Below the pieces are notes generated by a model that saw only the letters and a program-made list of their open reading frames with translations, did no database searches and was not told where the DNA came from. From assembly GCA_002423435.1 (NCBI GenBank), contig DIWE01000033.1:15571-79570 (forward strand): a stretch of 64,000 bases of DNA, in the 5' to 3' direction. How positions within the stretch are numbered: position 1 is the first letter of the stretch; the number at the start of each line of letters is the position of its first letter. The position numbers were made by a program, and so were the translations under genes. The stretch is from Clostridiales bacterium UBA6114 (GTDB taxonomy: Bacteria > Bacillota > Clostridia > Oscillospirales > Butyricicoccaceae). Positions 60,853 through 64,000 of this stretch are shown one piece after another.

Positions 60853-61869
60853 CTACGACATGAGCTTTCCCTCGAAGGACACCCTGCGCCTGATGTCGTC
60901 CATCAGCAATGAAAACTGCGAAAGATCGAGCGACTGCGCGCCGTCGCAAAGCGCCTCGGCCGGGTTGTTGTGCGACTCGATCATCAGTCCGTCCGCGCCG
61001 ACCGCGACCGCGGCTCTCGACAGGGCGGGCACCAGCCTGCGGACGCCGGCCGCGTGGCTCGGGTCGACGATCACGGGCAGATGCGATTTCTGTTTTAAGA
61101 GCGGGACGGCCGACAGGTCGAGGGTATTCCTCGTCATCGTTTCAAACGTTCGGATTCCTCTTTCGCACAGGATCACCTGCGGGTTCCCCTCGGACACGAT
61201 GTATTCGGCGCTCATCAGAAATTCCTCGACGGTATTGGAAAAGCCTCTTTTGAGCAAAACCGGCTTTTTGCAGCGCCCGACCTCCCTCAAAAGGTCGAAA
61301 TTCTGCATGTTGCGCGCGCCGACCTGGATTAAGTCCACCTCCTCGAAAAGGGGCAGCTGCGTCTGGTTCATGATCTCGGTCACGACCGGCATCCCGCTCT
61401 CCTTTTTGGCGGCGAGAAGAAGCTTTATGCCCGTCTCATTAAGCCCCTGGAACGAATACGGGGAGGTGCGCGGCTTAAACGCCCCGCCCCGCAGGAGCGC
61501 GGCGCCGCTTTTTTTAACGGATCTTGCGACTTCGATGATCTGTTCTTCGCTTTCGACCGAACACGGCCCGGAAATCACCCGGAAGAACCCCTCCCCGATT
61601 ACCACGTTTCCCACCCTGACCAGGGTGTCGTCCGGGTGCACCGCGCGGTTTACCGCCTTGTACGGCTCGGTCACGCGCCTGCCGTATTCCACGATATCGT
61701 TGGTCTGGGCGATAAAGTCGACGTCGACCTTCGCCGTGTTCCCGATCAGGCAGACGACGGTATGCTCCGTTCCAGTGCTTAAAATTGTTGAAAAGCCGTC
61801 CGCCTCGATTTTCCGGATGAACCGGTCGATTTTCTCCCGCGGTACACCCGGCTTTAATACAAAAACCAT
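60853..61869 (-). CDS. aroF: 3-deoxy-7-phosphoheptulonate (DAHP) synthase, AroA type I-beta
   Basis: A 338-residue enzyme. Residues 1-75 form the small ferredoxin-like domain and the rest the barrel: ISGPCSVES, RGGAFKPRTSPYSFQGL and VDPSHAAGVR are the PEP, phosphate and metal motifs of this class. It condenses PEP and erythrose 4-phosphate at the start of the shikimate pathway. It follows trpA on the same strand, so the aromatic pathway entry is co-transcribed with the tryptophan genes. The ATG at 61869 lies 5 nt after GGAGG, and that site is the edge of the repeat at 61873. Confidence 0.94.
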   Translation of the reverse strand: MVFVLKPGVPREKIDRFIRKIEADGFSTILSTGTEHTVVCLIGNTAKVDVDFIAQTNDIVEYGRRVTEPYKAVNRAVHPDDTLVRVGNVVIGEGFFRVISGPCSVESEEQIIEVARSVKKSGAALLRGGAFKPRTSPYSFQGLNETGIKLLLAAKKESGMPVVTEIMNQTQLPLFEEVDLIQVGARNMQNFDLLREVGRCKKPVLLKRGFSNTVEEFLMSAEYIVSEGNPQVILCERGIRTFETMTRNTLDLSAVPLLKQKSHLPVIVDPSHAAGVRRLVPALSRAAVAVGADGLMIESHNNPAEALCDGAQSLDLSQFSLLMDDIRRRVSFEGKLMS

Positions 61870-61872
61870 AAT

Positions 61873-62008
61873 AACCTCCATTCGCTCCGTGCACAGATAA
61901 GTCATCAAAAACCTCACAAGCGAATGGAGGTTTTTGGCATGTGCCGCGGTTGCCGTTTTTCGGCGAGCGGCACGCCTTTTATTTATGGTTCGTGTGAAAA
62001 ATCACACG
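61873..62008. repeat. Repeat unit of about 135 bp, copy 2
   Basis: AACCTCCATTCGC at the left pairs with GCGAATGGAGGTT 35 bp further on. A GTGCCGC/GCGGCAC hairpin and TCGTGTGA/TCACACGA (61989-62008) follow. It is nearly identical to copy 3, which follows directly, and to copy 1 at 29469. On the minus strand its edge supplies the ribosome-binding site of aroF. Confidence 0.9.
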
Positions 62009-62147
62009 AACCTCCATTCGCTTCGCGCACAAAACAGTCATCAGAAACCTCACAAGCGAATGGAGGTTTTTGGCATGTGCCGCGGTTGCCGCTTTTCGGC
62101 GAGCGGCACGCCTTTCAATTTTTAGCGTGATTTTTCACGCTGAAACC
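62009..62147. repeat. Repeat unit of about 135 bp, copy 3
   Basis: Same order of elements as copy 2, with the last stem changed to AGCGTGA/TCACGCT. The stem sequences differ between the three copies while pairing is kept. A 16-codon frame with GGAGG ahead (62075-62125, MCRGCRFSASGTPFNF) parallels the one in copy 1. The unit ends just before the trpA stop codon. Confidence 0.88.
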
Positions 62148-62149
62148 TC

Positions 62150-62923
62150 TTATTCGGAAATCGCACGCCTCATCCGGCGCACATAGTCCCGGACAGGCCC
62201 TATGCACTCCCCGCCGTACCGCTCGACCAGCTTCACAATCGCGCTGCCGACGATGACCCCGTCGGAAACCTCGGCCATTTCCCTCGCCTGCTCGGGGGTG
62301 GAGATGCCGAAGCCGACGGCGCACGGGATATCCTTCGCCGCTTTTACGAGCGAGATCATCCCTCCGATATCGGTCGTGATCTCGCTTCTCACGCCCGTGA
62401 CACCCATGGAGGAAACGCAGTATACAAAGCCCTGGGCCTGCCTTGCGATCATGCCGATGCGCTCGTTCGACGTCGGCGCGATCAGGGAGATCAGGGTAAC
62501 GCCGTATTTTTCGCAAAAGGGCAGGAGCTCACCCTTTTCCTCGAAGGGCAGGTCGGGCACGATGATCGCGTCGACGCCGAGGTCGCCGCAGTTTTTCAAA
62601 AATCTGTCCGTGCCATACGCGAAAACCGGATTGATATAGGTCATAAACGCCAGCGGCACGTCGGATTTTTCCCGGATGCGGCGGACCGAGTCAAAAATTT
62701 TGTCCGTCGTCGTGCCCGAGGCCAGGGCACGCTCATCGGCTCGCTGGATCACAACGCCCTCGGCGACCGGATCGGAAAAGGGGATGCCGAGCTCAATCAG
62801 GTCAGCCCCCGCTTCCGCCATTTCGAGCACGAGCCGCTCCGTAACGTCAAGGCTAGGGTCGCCGGCCGTGACAAAGGGAATAAACGCCTTATGGTCTGCA
62901 AACGCTCTTTCGATCCTATTCAT
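62150..62923 (-). CDS. trpA: Tryptophan synthase alpha chain
   Basis: A 257-residue TIM-barrel enzyme. PFVTAGDPSLDVT, LIELGIPFSDPVAEG (with the catalytic Glu and Asp) and GFGISTPEQAREMAEVSDGV are family motifs. It splits indole-3-glycerol phosphate to indole and glyceraldehyde 3-phosphate, working with TrpB. The ATG at 62923 overlaps the last 8 bp of trpB, so they are translationally coupled. Confidence 0.96.
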   Translation of the reverse strand: MNRIERAFADHKAFIPFVTAGDPSLDVTERLVLEMAEAGADLIELGIPFSDPVAEGVVIQRADERALASGTTTDKIFDSVRRIREKSDVPLAFMTYINPVFAYGTDRFLKNCGDLGVDAIIVPDLPFEEKGELLPFCEKYGVTLISLIAPTSNERIGMIARQAQGFVYCVSSMGVTGVRSEITTDIGGMISLVKAAKDIPCAVGFGISTPEQAREMAEVSDGVIVGSAIVKLVERYGGECIGPVRDYVRRMRRAISE

Positions 62924-64000
62924 GAATATCAAGCCCCCTGTATCTCGCGATCGCGGCGACGTCCTTGTCCCCGCGGCCTGAAAGATTAATAACGATGATC
63001 TGGTCCTTTTCCATCCGCGGCGCGAGCTTTCTCGCGTAGGCGACGGCGTGGGCGCTCTCGACCGCCGGAATGATGCCCTCCGTCCTTGAGAGATACTCGA
63101 AGGCGTCGACCGCCTCCCGGTCGGTCACCGGCACGTACCGGGCGCGGCTGGTGTCGTGGAGGTTTGCGTGCTCCGGCCCGATTCCGGGATAGTCGAGCCC
63201 GGCCGAAATCGAGTACACCGGGGCGATCTGGCCGTATTCGTCCTGGCAGAAGTAGGATTTCATGCCGTGGAAAATGCCGGGCTTGCCGTTTGCGATCGTC
63301 GCGGCATTCTTGGCGTTATCGACGCCGAGCCCGGCGGCCTCGCAGCCGATCAGCCGAACGGATTCATCCTTGATAAACTCGTAAAAAAGCCCCATGGCGT
63401 TCGAGCCGCCGCCGACGCAGGCGATCAGCGCGTCGGGCAGCCTGCCCTCGGCCTTCATAAGCTGAGCGCGCACCTCCCTGCCGATCACGCTCTGGAAATC
63501 GCGCACGATCGTCGGGAACGGATGGGGGCCCATGACCGAGCCGAAGACGTAGTGGGTGTCCGCGACGCGGCCGGTCCACTCGCGCAGCGCCTCGTTGACC
63601 GCGTCCTTAAGCGTCCGCGTGCCGCTTAAAACGGTGCGAACCTTCGCGCCCAAAAGCTCCATGCGGTAGACGTTCAGCGCCTGCCGCTCGGTGTCCTCCT
63701 TTCCCATAAAAATCTCGCATTCCATGCCCATGAGCGCGGCGGCGGTCGCCGTCGCGACGCCGTGCTGCCCCGCGCCCGTTTCCGCGATGAGGCGGGTCTT
63801 CCCCATCCTCTTTGCGAGCAGCGCCTGCCCGAGCACATTGTTGATTTTATGGGCGCCGGTGTGGTTCAGGTCTTCGCGCTTGAGGTAGATCTGCGCCCCG
63901 CCGTTCTCGAGCGAGAGCGTGCGCGCGTGGTAGACGGGCGTCGGCCAGCCCTGGAAGTGCTTGCGCAGGTAGCGCAGCTCGGCGATGAAGGCGGCGTCGT
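62916..64000 (-). CDS. trpB: Tryptophan synthase beta chain, 5' end beyond the window
   Basis: The reading frame is open to the right edge and covers about 360 residues, so only the N-terminal few dozen are missing. REDLNHTGAHKINN holds the PLP lysine and VGGGSNAMGLFYEF binds the PLP phosphate. It condenses indole and serine to tryptophan. An internal GTG at 63836 is not the start, because clear TrpB sequence (GGAQIYLKRED) lies upstream of it. The remaining trp genes should lie to the right, outside the window. Confidence 0.96.
   Translation of the reverse strand, partial: DAAFIAELRYLRKHFQGWPTPVYHARTLSLENGGAQIYLKREDLNHTGAHKINNVLGQALLAKRMGKTRLIAETGAGQHGVATATAAALMGMECEIFMGKEDTERQALNVYRMELLGAKVRTVLSGTRTLKDAVNEALREWTGRVADTHYVFGSVMGPHPFPTIVRDFQSVIGREVRAQLMKAEGRLPDALIACVGGGSNAMGLFYEFIKDESVRLIGCEAAGLGVDNAKNAATIANGKPGIFHGMKSYFCQDEYGQIAPVYSISAGLDYPGIGPEHANLHDTSRARYVPVTDREAVDAFEYLSRTEGIIPAVESAHAVAYARKLAPRMEKDQIIVINLSGRGDKDVAAIARYRGLDIHE

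Noticed and set aside
60860..61900. 346-codon plus-strand frame opposite aroF
   Set aside because: Ser/Arg-rich shadow; DAHP synthase motifs are unmistakable on the minus strand.
61924..62130. 68-codon plus-strand frame across repeat copies 2 and 3
   Set aside because: It is a translation of the repeat itself; the second half repeats the first in another frame. Treated as repeat, not as a gene.

Overview
The window looks like a chromosome segment from an anaerobic Firmicute of the class Clostridia. The signs are strong GGAGG-type ribosome sites, frequent TTG and GTG starts, lipoprotein substrate-binding proteins, many oxygen-sensitive Fe-S enzymes (2-oxoacid:ferredoxin oxidoreductase, aconitase-like and IlvD-like dehydratases) and a self-contained PTS under a LevR-type sigma-54 activator. 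This assignment is an inference; there is no rRNA or other marker gene. I saw no tRNA, rRNA, CRISPR array or intact transposase. Much of the window is catabolic 'import plus oxidise' cassettes for organic acids or sugar acids, each with its own transporter and regulator.

Layout. 1-2.4 kb: cysteine desulfidase (cut by the left edge), thioredoxin reductase and a GntR regulator. 2.7-12.4 kb: a TAXI-type TRAP transporter with a UGSC-family protein on the minus strand, divergent from an operon of NifU-like protein, UroD-like protein, thioredoxin-like protein and a four-subunit 2-oxoacid:ferredoxin oxidoreductase. 12.5-25.7 kb: a tricarboxylate-type island with a LysR regulator, an isocitrate/isopropylmalate-type dehydrogenase, TctABC transport, a PreA-like flavoprotein, a LeuCD-type dehydratase, three tandem RraA-family proteins and a two-subunit aconitase X. 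Two MITE-like inverted-repeat elements sit inside it.

25.7-35.1 kb: a minus-strand operon for a CDP-activated deoxysugar (RfbF, RfbG, an acetolactate-synthase-like ThDP enzyme, GNAT, two aminotransferases, RfbH, glycosyltransferase). The RfbF/G/H set plus the ThDP enzyme recalls yersiniose-type branched 3,6-dideoxysugars. 35.6-46.2 kb: the most unusual locus. A RuBisCO-like protein that keeps the metal-binding Lys/Asp/Glu, a zinc alcohol dehydrogenase, an ascorbate-type PTS (IIA, IIB, IIC), its own HPr and enzyme I, a LevR-type activator and a HAD phosphatase are all on the minus strand. A textbook -24/-12 promoter and an upstream 14-bp inverted repeat precede the RuBisCO-like gene. A workable model is PTS import and phosphorylation of a sugar acid or polyol, oxidation by the dehydrogenase, then decarboxylation, hydrolysis or isomerisation by the RuBisCO-like enzyme.

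46.4-50.3 kb: DUF2207/LemA membrane proteins, a second HAD phosphatase and a small XRE regulator. 50.4-60.8 kb: an IlvD/Edd dehydratase, a DctPQM TRAP transporter, a GH88 unsaturated glucuronyl hydrolase, crotonase, CaiB/BaiF CoA-transferase, MaoC hydratase and two divergent IclR regulators, with two candidate operators 94 bp apart ahead of maoC. 60.9-64 kb: the end of a trp operon (trpB cut by the right edge, trpA, then a DAHP synthase).

Two repeat families stand out. The first is long arrays of consecutive hairpins at 2.4-2.7 kb and 35.2-35.5 kb, whose shared stems differ by compensatory base changes and which are bracketed by two copies of a locus-specific hairpin. The second is a unit of about 135 bp (one copy at 29.5 kb, two in tandem at 61.9-62.1 kb) whose edge supplies the ribosome-binding site of the next gene at both loci.
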